NCBI RefSeq assembly: GCF_035083965.1
Contig: NC_089725.1
Location: 26,669,925 to 26,733,924, forward strand
Direction: 5' to 3'
Length of the DNA stretch: 64,000 nt
Source: Branchiostoma lanceolatum
Taxonomy: Eukaryota > Chordata > Leptocardii > Amphioxiformes > Branchiostomatidae
Shown here: positions 35,301-48,900 of the stretch, one piece after another
Layout of the letters: every line of letters begins with the position of its first letter
How positions within the stretch are numbered: position 1 is the stretch's first letter
Position numbers and translations under genes: made by a program
Notes under the pieces: generated by a model
What the model saw: the letters and a program-made list of their open reading frames with translations, nothing else
Databases searched by the model: none
Told to the model about the DNA's origin: nothing

Positions 35301-38300
35301 TGGTTACTGAAAATTGGCAATCAGTCTATATATTCTAACCTAAGCAAATTCTGAAACCGTACATCCTTAGCAGATATATGTGTTACTTGTGGAAATTCTG
35401 TAACAAAGATGTTACATCTATCAAAAACAATTTCATATCTAGAAAGAAATCAAAATATCATCCTACTGTATCATGCTGAACATAATATGAGGTTTGTATC
35501 ACAAGGGACACAAAATGTACAACTTCAACTTTCGTTTTCCTGATTACCTTATTCTTCTCATAACCCCCATGAAGTCTCATGTGGCCATTGAGGGCTGGGA
35601 GGCTGCGGAACTGGCGACCGCACGTCTGGCACTCCACGGGCTTCTGGGGTACGGCAGTGGTGGTCTGGGCTGGTACACTCTTACCTCCCGGGACAGGGGC
35701 TTGCTGTAAAGTTGTACATAACCCATCAACTTCTGTAGACATTCAAATTAAAATCATAATTTCATGACTAAACTCATGAGTCATGATTTCAAACTTCCCA
35801 GAAGGGTGATCAACATCACAAATTTTCCTCTCCACAAGCACTGATAAGCTGGAACAACAACATTGCTACAATATGTACCACAATCATTAGGGTCATGTCA
35901 TACAGCAGCAGATACAGCAATCAATCTATACCTGTGATCAAGAATATACCGTCTGGTAATGTGCTGAGATTGGAAACTGATGGTCAGTAGTAGAATGAGT
36001 TTTTCACATACCCTCGACCACTGACTATGGTTACTTGTCAGCAAGGCTTGAAGTTCGTATGGAAAAGACTGTAAGAAAAATGTAATCAAATCACAAACCA
36101 GGATTGGGCTGTCTAACGACGATACGACAACCTTCCTTATTTACCTGTAGCCTACATTTCACAAATAAGCGCTACACCAAAAACATGACAAGTTATATGC
36201 AATGGAGGGTACCAAACATTCCTTGGCAGAGCCCCTCAGTTTAGGATGTTTTCGTTATGATCTATCTTACCTGTTGCCAGGGGCCCCCTTGTGTTGTGCC
36301 AAATCCTGTGGGTGGTGCTGGGACCTCTCTCTTGACATCTACAGCCTGTGCTTGAGCCTGGGCAAGTCTTTGGGCAACCTGTGCATTGTTTGCTGCCTGA
36401 TTGTACTGCAGTTGAGGCGTAGGCTGCACAACTTGCACCCGGTTGGCTGCAGCTTCATGTTGCTGATTGTGGGACACTTGCATCTGGTTGGAGACGTGGC
36501 CCAGCTGTGCCTGCGTTGTGGCATGTGCCTGATTTTCTACTTTGATCATCTGTACCTGGTTTGCTGCTTGAGCCATCTGCATCTGTGTTGTAGCTTGTGC
36601 CATCTGTGCTTGACTCACGGCTTGAGCCATCTGCCTCTGGTTTGCCGCTTGGGCCATCTGCATCTGTGTCTGGTCCGTGGCTTGTGACATCTGCACTTGC
36701 ATCCCCGACTGAACCGCATGGGCCTGGTTTGCAGCCGGAGCCATTTGCGCCTGGTTTGCAGCCTGGATCATGTGCACCTGGTTTGCAGCTTGAACCATCT
36801 GTGCCTGGCTCACACCTTGGGCCCTGTTAGCCAGGTTTGCAGCCTGTGGTATCTGCGCCTGTGCCATCTGCGAGTGGCTTGTAGCCTGGCTAGTAGGGGG
36901 CATATACGCAGGTGGCGGCTGCGAGAAAACTTGCTGAGGGAGGACCATTTGTGTGGAACTGACGGCGCCACCATTGGCTGCCGCCACCAGCTGGGAAGCA
37001 AAGAAACTGTCCAAGTTGACAGTGTACCGTGGCTGGGTACCACCGGTGGGTTGGTCCTGCAGGGCCCAGCCGCTGTACGAAGCTCCCGGCTGCGGAGGAC
37101 GCTCCTGGTACGCGGGCGGCTGTGGCTGGTGCTGCTGCGCTCTCCTCGCAAACTGGGCTAGAGACTGCATCGCCTCTCCATGAGACCTCTGCTGGGCCTG
37201 GCTGCTAGTCACTTCAGCCTCTTCGGGAGGCCTGGGGGCTGATATCTCCGTGGTGGGCGCCGCCACCTCTCCTGCCTGGGTGTAGGACGGCTGAGGGTCT
37301 CGGCTGGTGGGTGGGGGAGGCATAGAACTTGCAGCGGGAGGGACTCCCCTGGTCATGGCAGTCATGACCTGCTGGGGAGAGGGAGGAGAGGGCAGGTAGA
37401 AGGGCCCCAGCTCACTGTGGTGCAGCTCGAAGTGACGACGGAGGGACCGGGTGTCACAGTAGCTCTTGTCGCAGCCGGGAACCATGCATGGGAACGGTTT
37501 CCTCTCACGATGGGTGTTGATGTGTCCATTTCTGTGTCAGGAGAAATTACACTGGCTCAACACAACTTTTATAATCTTAAGTAAATATGTTACTACTACA
37601 GTCTGGGATATAATGGCATAGAGCACTAAGAAATTATCATCATGCATGTACAACTTTCAATCTTCTCTTTTATTGTATTCAATACAGCTTTGTTTGTTAA
37701 AGTTCTGAATTTCTTTCATCTCGAGTCTTGGAACAGATATAACAATACCTGATATGATATATGATATTACGACGTTCCTTACATCGTTTTAATACAATCA
37801 GAGATAATTTGTATGCTGAGAATACTCCATGTAGCTTCGGGGTGTTTTTTATGGAAAACTTCAAATGGAATGCATGCAAGTCACGTAGAGGCCCAGTGCC
37901 ACATTCATCACCACAAAATGGAGACATGAATCAGCTGAACAATTGACAACACAAGCTTGAATAGACTGCATTTGTTGCTAGGCTAAGAAAAGTCAATGTC
38001 TAATTCTAGAAAGTACATTTTACTCTTTCTTGGAAGCATAACACACAGGGGACTTCAAAAAACCTTTTATAAGATGGTCAGTATTATGTTGGAATGCAAA
38101 AACATACATGTAACATTACAGTGTGTACATCTGTTTCCTACATAAAAAAAGCATTGGCTCAGTATGGTGCAAACAACTTATAATGTATCTTATTACTTGA
38201 CGGACTATCTCAAAAGTCTAAAAATGTTTGGAAAGTGACTCTACAATTTTACTAGGTACAATATCTGTGCTGTGATGTTTTCTGTTATATGCAAGATCAT

Positions 38301-41300
38301 GTGCCAAGTCTATGCTGTTGTTTGACATTTACAGGTACTAATAAATGTAGGATTAGGCAAAATGTCAACCAGAAAACCATATCATCACTCTGCATGTATG
38401 TGCAAGATGCCGCAACATTCTTCTGCCAGAAAATCATTTTACAAGGTGCTGATCTAACTCTAAGATTGATACTTACAACATGTTGATCTAAGATTAATAC
38501 TTACAAGTGGTCCTGTCTCTTGAAGGCCTTTCCGCAGATCTGGCAGACATACTTGCGTTCCTCGCTGTGTGTGGACCTGTGCTTGGCGAGGGAACTAGAC
38601 GAGCTGAACGTCTTCCCACACTGCGGACAGTCCACGGGGTGTCGAGAGGGCGAACCACGGGCCGGCCGACCTGCCCGCTTCTGGAATTACAAAGTGACAT
38701 AGTATATAGTTTATTACACATTAAGCTGCTGATTCACTACTTGGACATAGATATTAGCCAGTTGTAACTTATAGCCACTGGGACTAACTGTATGATTTCA
38801 CCATCAATATCTTCTGCAGAGCTTGGAATATCCATCTGCAACCTGTAATTTGTACAAACGTTTCAAGACTGCAGGGAAAAAAAATATTCAGAAACAAGTT
38901 GCAATTTTGCATGCTGATAGAAATTCAGGCTTGGCATCACGAATCACAATCTAGCCATGTACGCGCAGCAACATACTAAAGCCTGCATCACTAGGAGCTT
39001 GTGAAGACTTGCAATTCGTGACTCTTTTTCTTGTATCCCACAAAAGCACAAGATCAGACTTTTGAGCATTAAAAGATCATAAACTTGAATTTTTAGGAAA
39101 GGGCACATGGAGACTGCTCTGAAAAAAATGGAAGAGCTATAATCTACAAAGTGCCACATAGTAAGACTTGATAGTTTCAGAATTGATGCTTATTCACACA
39201 ATTGCGTCTTCACCACACAAATAGATTTACATGTAATTTAGCATATTACACTATGACTAAAACACTGTCACACATAAAGGTACTGCCTGCAGGCATGTCT
39301 GTTATTCAGATTGCTGCCAAGACCATAAACAACTCAAATAAAGGTTCATACGCCACGCTAGCAGAACCTGTTATAGTCCATAACGCTAGTTAAAACACCA
39401 GTGACTCCAATCATGCAAATGATTTCTGAAGTCTTTGCACAGCAACGTCTGCAGAATACAAATTAGCCTGAGCTTCCACTGTTCCATATCTTAACTAAGA
39501 AAAGCATTTACCTGTACTTGAGGAACATTGAACATAGTACATTAGTCATGGTCTGTTGGGTCTGTAATTTGCATGTCATGTCATTGGTCAAGGTCAGCGG
39601 TACACCAGTGTTGTCATAGTCAGGGCTCGAAATTTGTTTTTGGAAGTAGGTGCAATGGCGCACCTAACCTAAAAATTTAGGGGTACAGAAAAAAAATTGG
39701 CGCAAGACATAGAATAAAGTACAATGTGAGCAAAATCTAGTCACAAACTCAAGCTTACAGCCTCTCTACAGAGCTTGAATCTGAAGTTCTATAGCTAAAG
39801 TTTAATAGACTAATACAACAAATATCTTCTGACACATAAATGTCATGAATATGCTGTATACTGGTGTGCAATTATCTTATAGCATAATGCAACCCTACAA
39901 ATATCTAGATGCACTGGCAGGTGCACCCAAAGTCAAAAATGGGGTGCACAGCTCCAATTTTGGGGGCACAAAAGTGCACATGCAGCCAGTATTTCGAGCC
40001 CTGACCAGTGTTGTCATAGTCAGGGTGCATGGTGATCACCAAGCGGGAAACATCCCATCACCACGTCACACATCTATTTATGACGGACGTCAGGCTTCTA
40101 AACATGGCGTCCTTTGTGGGTTCAGTATGTTATCAATTTTCAAAACATACCCCGGTGAAACCCTGAATATGTGGCCCTGTTCACTGCTAGTAAACATCTT
40201 TATCTATCTAATGGCAAACAATTGTTTCTCTCTCGTCACAGTTTAAACTTGTTTTTCATCTTTTTTCTGGCTTTCTCCTAGCCATCACTTACTTAAGCAA
40301 ATCATAGATGATACCACAAATTAGAGCTTTGTATCATAAGAAAAAAATAAACTAACTAGAAAGGCCGTCATTTGCCCCTGAGCAAATACAGCATGTTTAG
40401 CCATACTCCTCCCCATGCAAGAAGTGGGCTGTCCCAAAATAACACCTGGGCAAATCGAAATATTAACTGCATGTAGAAAGGCAACATTTGCAAGAGCATT
40501 ATACTTCGACAATCTCCCTCCTGATGCATAAATGGACTGTTCCAAAATCACCCGTACAAAAACTCTCTCTACAAGTTCTGCGAGACCCCAAGAGCTTCTT
40601 ACTGCAAAGGCTTGCGTGTGTTCCTGCAATATGACCTCAGGTGACCTAAATAGAACAGTGTTCTTTGGCCAGTAGCAAATGGAACGCGGGGATCCTTAGA
40701 TAGAACATGGATTCCTTGGCCAGCAGCAAATAGAACATGGAACGTGGATACCACTTTTGGCCTGTTTTTGGTCTGAAAATGGGTCCAAAAGTCCCCAAAA
40801 TGAAGCATTCTGAAGTGATGTACACCAGAATTGTGATTGAAATCCTGTAGGGACATGTTCAAGGCACCCTTGTACCGAATTTCAGGTCACTTGCTAGCAA
40901 TACCAGGGCACAGGAGCCCAAAATATAAAAATTGTCTAAAAATGACCCAAAAAACCTCCATAAAAATGTTTTTAAGGCCTGTTTCGAAAGAAATGAAAAA
41001 GCACCTAAGGGTATTTGCCATATTTACCTACATGCCAAATTTCAGGTCGTTTGGCCCAAAAATGACGGAGTAGATTCCATTTGAAGACTTGGCAGGAGGA
41101 GAAGAAGAAGAAGAAGAAGAAGAACGTGAACAAAAACAATATGTTGAGCCATACTAGGTATGGCTAAACATAATCAAAGATTATCACCATTGAGTAAGGC
41201 ATTGACCAAACTTACTTGTTTCCTTTAAATCTAAGTTTTCTCATTCCGGACACCTTGTATTGTTCTTATAAATGGGAGAGAAACTCACCTTGGTAGACTT

Positions 41301-44300
41301 GCTATCTGACCCTGAACTTGCTGTGCTGCCTGTGGACAGCTGGCTGTCCAGTGAGCTTGACCGTCCCCTTGCTATTGGTCGAGGACCTACAGGAAAACAT
41401 CAAGATTCTCCTTCATGACAATGACATGATCAGTACAACAGTTTCACATGTGCTAAAACATTTAGTACGTACTAGTATATCATCCAGTGCACAAACCGCA
41501 TGCTATGGCATGCATGATGATGATGGCATACGTTAAATTCATCTCAGTAGTCCCGTAGCATTACATATCACTATGGTTTTGGTGACAAATGGACTTGTCG
41601 CATGTTCATGGATCAGATACTAATGCATTATAAACAAGAAGCTGAACATTCCACTAATGTATGATTACAGCAAAGTCACTGCCCTCTACCAGGGTATCCC
41701 TCCCTTCAAACGTCTGCTGACATTTACAACATTAGAACCACAACTATTCCCCGAACTCTCCCATCACCATCTGTCACCCTATGCCCTTGACTTCCATTAG
41801 TCTGCTACTAAACTCCCCACTCTTCCATGTATACCCCTTCACTAAAAGTCTTTCAACAACTAAATCAGTAAATGTTGACAACAAAACCTTTCATAGTAAT
41901 TTGCAGGACTCTCCAAGCTGTCACCAACTCCAAAGCAATGACAACCTGAGTGGTTTTCAACCCAGAGGTGTCTAATTTTAACCACCTTGTCACTTTTCAA
42001 TTTACAGCTCTGAAAGAAATACTGTCATCAGTGTGACATCCTTGTGCGTCACACGGACTCTAGTCGTGTTCGAAATAGATGACAACAATGCTAGAGGCAC
42101 ACCTGCTATTGACAGAAAGATAACAAATTTAATCAGAAACTCTTCTACTCTAATCACACATGTTGTTGTCAGAGAGTTAAAGATAGAAATCTAATTAAAT
42201 TTAGACTACCGAACATGTACATTTGTATATAAAAAATATGCAGTTGAATGTCTTATAGTTACACTCCTCCTGTGATGATTTTGGAAATATGTATAAGTTA
42301 TAAATAGATTTAATTGATTATTGGAAAAATATACATCATTGCCAAATGTGAAGATTCACTGAAGAATTTAAAAGATGCTGGTAGCAAAAACACTCCAGGC
42401 GACACATTTGATTGCACAAATTGGTTTTGCTCCGTGCAATGAATATTTCATTCATATCATAATTGATGAGGCAGTAATATCAGTTCCACCGAAACTGTGT
42501 AATGTTTAAATTGTACATTATGCAACATTGCAAGTTGCGCTGAAGAGACAACTGGTTCGACAGTTTGATGTTTACATAAGGTGAGCTACAAGCTTGCTGG
42601 TGGCATGTGAAATCAAACAGATGGCTTGAGAGTGCAAAGGAATGCTTTCATACAATGAAATGCAATTTTTAGGAAATGTACCATGAAATATGGTCTTTTG
42701 TGCAGAAACCACCAGTTGTTTGACCTACCACACATAACACAAATATCCATGCAATGGACCCGTTTTTGTCTTGCAGAATTTTTTTCAATGAAATAAGGTC
42801 ATGCGGATTTATCCTAGAGGAACTGTTACAGCTATAGAACTGTGAATTGCCTGGGTCCATAACTGTGGCAATTATCTTAATTGGTAGATCTAGATTACGA
42901 GCACTTAACATTCTCCCTGCTGAATACTGCTGTTGGCAGTACTAATATATTGGGTATATGAATATAGGGACAAGGTTATAGGAATCAAATATCTATGCCA
43001 AAAAATTGTGTAAAACTAAAAGCAACTGATATACTGTTGTTTTTGTCTCTTGTTCCTTGAAAGATCTGTGACTGATCTGCAGACCGCATTTACTGTGTTT
43101 CGATTTTGATGATAATATTTCCTCCTGGTGAAGGAAAGGGGACTCCAGCACCTCATTACTTTAAAGTAAACATTGCAAATGTACATGAGAGTATTTTATT
43201 GGCTATCAATATATGTTCTATCCTAAGGACTCAACAGAAATTTTGTAAAAATGACTTTGCCTGTTGTATGAATTTTGCACATTTACCCCAAGAGCACCAA
43301 TGTTCTCTTACAAGACAGGATGCCTTCTATATAAGTCTGTTGTACTAAATAAATGCAATTTCTACCAAATTGTTTTGCAAAGACATGAATGTTCATGGCT
43401 TGTTGTTCATAACAGACAATCAATATTTTCCTGGTAAAGACATATTAAAGAAACAACTGTCTCTCTGGACATTTTTCCATCTGCGTTTTTTTCTTTTTCA
43501 ATAAACTATAGCTGGGTCTACATCAAAAATACCTTCACCTGAAACCATTCAACTCTACTCTTGATATACTTATTGTCAACATGTGCCAAGAGCATTTGCC
43601 TAACATCAAACAACAGAAATCTCGGATATGCAAAAGAGGAAGAAGTTTTAATTACTTTTACCTTTACGAGCCTGTGGTGTTGCAGACCGGGGCCTTTCTG
43701 GCGGCTCTTTCTTAATGACCATGTCAGCACCACCCATGGTTGCCATGGAAACAAATGGGCTATGCTCCTCCATGTTGTGAGGGGACAGCTGGGCTTCCGA
43801 TATGTAGGGAGGCGCCTCAGGATCCACCACTCCTCCATGGTCTTCAAACAGTGAGTAATTCTGTGCCGTCCCCATGGAGATGCCATCTCCAAGGATACCA
43901 TCCTCCAGGCGGTTCCCGTTAGAGATAGAGGCAGCATCTTCGATGAGTGAGCCTTCGGTATCGTGCAGGTCATCAGTGCTACAGTTGATGGCACTCAGCA
44001 TTTGGTCCGACGATGGTGGTGGGTAGCGCATGCCCGCTGGAGAGCCCTGAATGTCACTCCTCTGGTCCTCGCTGTATTCATTCAAGTCCTTGTCATTTCT
44101 TTCTTCCTTGACGTCTGGACCCAGGTGCCACATTGTGTTGTGTTCTGAAGTGGGGATACCTTCTGACTCTGCCGATGGGGGAAATCCAGCCATGGTCTGG
44201 CTGGGAACAGAATATGTTGCCTCTTGGCCACCTTGTCTGTTTGGCCAAGCAAAGTACTGAGGCTTGCCATCTTGAGACACCGGCCGAGGGGGAGGATTGG

Positions 44301-44322
44301 GTAACACAATGTTCCCGTCCAT
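29331..44322 (-). CDS. TRERF1/ZNF541/MIDEAS-like: C2H2 zinc-finger/ELM2-SANT protein of the TRERF1/ZNF541/MIDEAS family
   Basis: Coding exons (minus): 44322-43662, 41386-41289, 38680-38505, 37531-36271, 36068-36012, 35703-35548, 35256-34083, 33762-33676, 33261-33175, 32808-32705, 32356-32281, 31859-31771, 31464-31333, 30925-30782, 30208-29958, 29523-29331. All are GT-AG and in phase; 4746 nt give 1581 residues. C2H2 fingers have ligands C271/C274/H287/H291, C299/C302/H315/H319, C327/C332/H345/H350, C776/C779/H792/H796, C1427/C1432/H1445/H1449 and C1513/C1516/H1529/H1533. ELM2 spans about 1203-1287 (KVNVGPNFQA ... GGRNKEYAFHLLY). SANT spans about 1313-1370 (TRWNKKDKTNFEEAI ... DQCVEFYYRWK). 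Vertebrate relatives are scaffolds of HDAC1/2-DNTTIP1 (MiDAC-type) nuclear complexes, so a chromatin-repressor role is inferred. The finger-ELM2-SANT-finger order fits TRERF1/ZNF541 best. Residues about 480-700 are Gln/Ala-rich repeats. A noncoding first exon near 45.36-45.5 kb is likely, since the ATG exon starts with only 4 nt of 5'UTR after an acceptor. Confidence 0.9.
32649..32694. mobile_element. Truncated hAT-like MITE right end
   Basis: AACAATGAGTGGAACAGAAA...CTGGAGAAAGCCCTG closely matches the right end of the element at 12496-12715. No left end is present. It lies next to the exon at 32705-32808. Confidence 0.6.
33436..33516. repeat. 81-nt near-perfect hairpin
   Basis: 31-nt arms GTATAAAGACAATTCAAACT... 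and their inverse (two mismatches) enclose a loop of about 19 nt. It lies in the intron between the ELM2-gene exons at 33676 and 33261. A miniature foldback element is most likely; its size is also that of a microRNA precursor. Confidence 0.8.
36340..36870 (-). repeat. Gln/Ala/Met coding repeats in the ELM2-SANT gene
   Basis: Degenerate 7-8-residue units of the type QMAQAANQ and QAHAVQ run through the exon at 36271-37531. Low-complexity, glutamine-rich, prion-like composition. The opposite strand also stays open, which yields long shadow ORFs. Confidence 0.85.
39621..40003. mobile_element. CAGGGCTCGAAAT inverted-repeat element with 17-bp flanking duplication
   Basis: 383 bp with ends CAGGGCTCGAAAT and ATTTCGAGCCCTG and internal GTGCACC/GGTGCAC blocks. 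The 17 bp before it (39604-39620, ACCAGTGTTGTCATAGT) are repeated exactly after it (40004-40020). A relative is at 55300-55699. Confidence 0.85.
40353..41172. mobile_element. Interspersed repeat with GTTTAGCCATAC ends (copy B)
   Basis: Same family as 19461-20766: it starts CTAGAAAGGC...GCATGTTTAGCCATAC, ends GAGCCATACTAGGTATGGC and TAAACATAAT, and contains ATTTCAGGTC blocks and an AGAAGAAGA run (41098-41124). It lies in an intron of the ELM2-SANT gene. Confidence 0.65.
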
Positions 44323-45355
44323 CAATCTATGGAAAAATAAGACGAGAATTACACTCCTTTCATACACTGAATGGACATAAAAGCAGATAATTTTGTTACT
44401 CAAATGTTTCACTGATTTGCAAATTTCACTGTGATTGCTACAACAATGCCCTTGCCCTGTTGCTAAGCCACAAAATGTACATGACATAATTGGCTTAAAT
44501 CTTAAAAAGAATCCTTGGCTTCAAAATTCAAATAGGGTGCCAATCTGTGAAGATCAACATCAATGAAAATCAACTGACAAAAAATTGAAAAGAACATATT
44601 CTGTAGCTAGTATGACAGAAAAACAGGTGTTTATAGATTGTACTGACAGTTTACAAACCAATCAATCTAACTGCAGACGTGACCTCCTACTTTTGCAGTA
44701 GTAAAAGAAGAAGTGAAACTGATATGCTGGCAAACAATTTTTCACCAAGACACTTCTCTAACTCCTCTCTACAAACTAATGAAAGGTAAAACTGCATGAC
44801 AAGAGTTCTATGTTTCTTGGATTAACTCACTTTTTGACAGTTGGTAACATAATCCTAAACTTAGTTAAGGTCATATTATCATAACGCCACACATAAGTTG
44901 GACAAGATGAAATATTATTAAAGGCTGAGAATTTTGAGACCTAAACAAAGCAAGAATCTGTAAAAATCTGTCTGTAAATCTGATACAAATGTGTGCATCT
45001 AAAAAGAAATTTAAGGTACACACTTTTCACTAATGAGTTGATGCCGTAGGGGGGCAGGGCAAATTTCGAGAAGTGTGAAAACTTTACGCCCAACAAATCA
45101 AAGTAAAGACAGGTCCAATTTGCGCAGCTTCTGATGGTCACTGGGCCATAAACGTAACACACCGCAAGTATCTACCAACTGCGTGACAGGTATATTTTGC
45201 GTTACGCTCAAATTGTAGCTCACATAAATCGAACTGCACAACCTAACCAAAAACACTGATCGTAATCGATGGAAAACATGCAGCGAAAGCTTCTGCATAG
45301 CATGCGAAAAGCAAGGTTTGCACACACTTCTTATCAAAATGAGCCTTCGATTTAC

Positions 45356-45956
45356 CTTTCAATTCATCTGACGAGATCGTAGAAATCGACAACAGCCGAG
45401 TGGTTGCGGTCAGATAATGATTCCGGTGAATAAAACCCAATTTCCTGCTCCGAGCTCATGCAGAAATTGACGTGCAATGTTGTGTTCATCTCACCGAAGT
45501 ACAGAACAGTCTCGGCGGAGGGATATTACTACAGGAATATAGTTCTCCTCATCACTTCAACACGTCAAGAAGGTAATGAGATGAGACAACATAGAAATAA
45601 ATCTGTCTATGACTAGGTTTTCAGAAAATGTTTATTCAGGGCTTAATTAGTAACAATTTCTTCACTGAATCAGACTTTAAGATGCGGAAGTAGACACCAA
45701 AGGACTGGTGTGCTCCGCCAAAATCTCGTAAGGACGTCATCACGCACCTACGGGGTCAGGACCTCTCACCCAAAATTTGCATAATCTGTCGAATTTTTCC
45801 ACAAAGTCTGGTTAAAGTCGTAGAAACCCATGCGTACGGAATGCATAAATCCTAATGTAGATTTAAGAAGGCATCGGAAATGGTCGAGTAGTGAAATGCG
45901 TTTGTCCTTCAAAAGGGGACTCTAGGCAGTGACGTCATCAGATGTAGATTTCCAAG
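45356..45956. promoter_or_regulatory. Divergent promoter region between ELM2-SANT gene and atlastin
   Basis: The atlastin start exon (45957, +) and the probable noncoding first exon of the zinc-finger gene (about 45500-45356 on the minus strand, ending GAAAG|GTAAAT) point away from each other. The interval is richer in CpG than its surroundings and has no coding frame. TSS positions cannot be read from sequence. Confidence 0.45.
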
Positions 45957-48900
45957 ATGGAGGAATTGAGCAATCGTAAACAGATGGATTCTGCAGAAGG
46001 TAGCGTATATTTACCATATTTTTGGGGGCGGGGAGCAATTTTCAGGTACACCATGACGTGTGATAGCAGTTCGTTAAGTGTCAAGACTTGTAAAGTAAGA
46101 ATGGCCTAGGCCTTGGTCTGAAAACACAGTCCCGTGACTCATGTGTTTTGAGAGCCTCCGGATGTAACGGTTTTCTACAGCACAGTACTGTCGTCCACCT
46201 ACTCATTTGTCACCTTATGTCCACAACAACCCTCCACAGATATCGTTGTTGTAACGGCTTATCTTGGAAGAACATAGCTTGTGCTGCCAAAGGAACTGAC
46301 ACGATACCGCAGACAACCGCCGGAGTGAACATGCCTGAAAGATGGAACGCCAATGGCGCAACATGTCCACGACATGGCATGCATGCATGGCAGGGCCAAA
46401 ATTTTATACTCAGCCTTCCGTCCACTTCACTTTATTCTACTGTTGTTGTTGTTTGAGAGATAATGTGAAAATTTGTCATGTTGCCCAACACGTCAAATAA
46501 TTTGTTACCTAGCGCTTGCAAGGATAGACAAGACTGAATGATGGCACAGTAAACTGCTAACAACATGGACCACCCTTGAATCTTAGTTATATGAGGTTAC
46601 AGAAACATTTTCCAGTTCAAAGAAAACTTGTACTGCACAATGAAATTGTATTTGAAATTTTAGGAGGGAAATGATGTGCAGTTTTTACAATCTTTAAAAA
46701 ATTTTGTTAGGATAATTATGTTGCAGTTCCGTGACAAATGCGTTATTCTTTAATCAAAGCTGAGTGATGACATTATAGTGACAGAGATCACAAGACCCTG
46801 TCAGGAAATTTAATCCGTGTAGAGATGGTAGGCTCGTGTTTTGCACAAGCTGCTAAACTGTTCTGGACACACACGCACTTGCACAAGAAAAGTTCAAATA
46901 TCTGACAGTATTGTCTATTAGTATACTGTATCAGTTTTGGGAAAGGGCAAGATATCATTCTCGTTGATGAATCGGAGAAAAGGTGTGATCTAACTTACCC
47001 TGAAATTTATAAGGTACAGTTTCAGCCACATCTAGAAATATATTTTGTTATAAAAGAGTGAATGGAATCAAAAATGTTTCACAAAGTAATATACACTTGC
47101 CAAAAATTTATCATTGATATGATAATTCATTGTTATTATACAATCCTGGGCGGCAAAAATTAAGAGTAGCAAAAGGCCTGACCTGGGCACGTAGGCATAA
47201 TACATGTACATGTACCTTCTAAAGCTGCACTTATCTTTTACTCTGCAGTGGTCAAAGTCTAAAGTCTTTTGGGAAATCTTTCATTTGGACCCTCTGTTGA
47301 TTGCATCATTGGTAACCTCTGACCTTTACTACAAGTGGCATGATGTGTTGTATTGGACGTTCCCATAGATTGTTGAAATAAATTATGTGAAAGTTATTGC
47401 AAAATGATAATTACCTTCTCGTGTCATAAAGACAGAAGATGAGCTTTCACACTTCCAAATTCAAACCAATTATGTGATAGTATCTCAGCATGTGTCATTA
47501 CCAACATTGCTGGTTTAATGACAATGACAATGAAGTTTATTCCATATTCATGCCCCATTGGGGCTAAATGCTGTAAGTTAGATACAAGAGACTAACAGCG
47601 AAACTAATGCTATGTAATATTTTGTATCTCTACCTATGTTTTTTTCCATTACATCGTAGTTAACTGGATTACATTATATATGAGAACATGTCATCTTTTG
47701 TTAGGTGTACATATTTCTGTTCTAGCTGTATGGCATTAACAATTGGGTATTAGCATATATCATGGTACAGTGGGCGTTCTAAAATGATAATGGCAAGCAA
47801 TTTTCCTCTATGAAGATTGTAGGTAGTCATCAATGATTGAATGGATATAATGCCAGTTTACCAATTTGCATTTTGATTACTCAATCTCTAACCCTAAGTA
47901 CTCACAGTGCTGTACAGTGCTCATGATGTGTGCACGTTCATGTTTTTGGTGAATCCAGTGACTATCAGCTAGAGATCACCTGGACACCATCCATTGAGCC
48001 AACATTCAATATCTGGACTTACATGTACATCAGAACAGTTTGATTCTGCTATCTACTTTGTAGGTAAGGAGTGTACCGAGTGCATGCTGTGGTCATGGTG
48101 GCATATTGGTGCCATTAATAATCTTGCAATAGGTACAGCGCTTCTGCAAGAACCTCATGTGGCATACCACGCTTTCAACAGCATGTTCACAGTCACAGGG
48201 GAAAAGTCATTCTCTCATAGCACACTTATATTGCAGTGTTTTTATCTGTTGCATGAAAGATATATAAATACCTGTATACACTAATATTTTTGCAGTATTT
48301 TCTGTATACAGTTAAAACTGCCCAAGAAGACCACCTAGGAGACCGATAAGATCTGGTCTATGAGGACGAGTGGTCACTTTAGACAGGATTCTCATAAAAC
48401 TTGTGTCAGTGAGAAAAATTGTCTAAGGGACGGGTCCCCCGAAAGTGCGAAATGGAACGAAATGGAACGAAATGGAACGAAATGGAACGAAATGGAACGA
48501 AATGGAACGAAATGGAACGAACTAAAACAACATATGCAACATTATGAAATGAAATACCAGTAGATAGCGAAATATAAGGAGTAGGCCGGAACAGGAAGCA
48601 TTTCAAATACAGAAGTGAGTGGTAGATACATAATATTACGTGTTTTATTTCTTGAATCTATGTGATAATATCAAATAAAACGCTTTTGTCGCGTTTGTGT
48701 GGCTAGATTCTTTCCTGAAAATGGAGGCGCCGCGTGCAAAGGGATCGATCCGCCGCTCTTCCTTGTGTACCAACGATCTGCAAATGAACTGCTGCAAATA
48801 GCAGGGAAAACAAGCAAACGGAACTGAGTATCCAGCTTGGGTGACATCCTATTTCTACCGGGGCCCCTACACTCGCTACCCTAAAGAAAATATTTTTTTT

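Noticed and set aside
36202..37161. Long plus-strand frames opposite the Gln-rich region
   Set aside because: Artefacts of the repeated CAG/GCN codons of the minus-strand zinc-finger gene.
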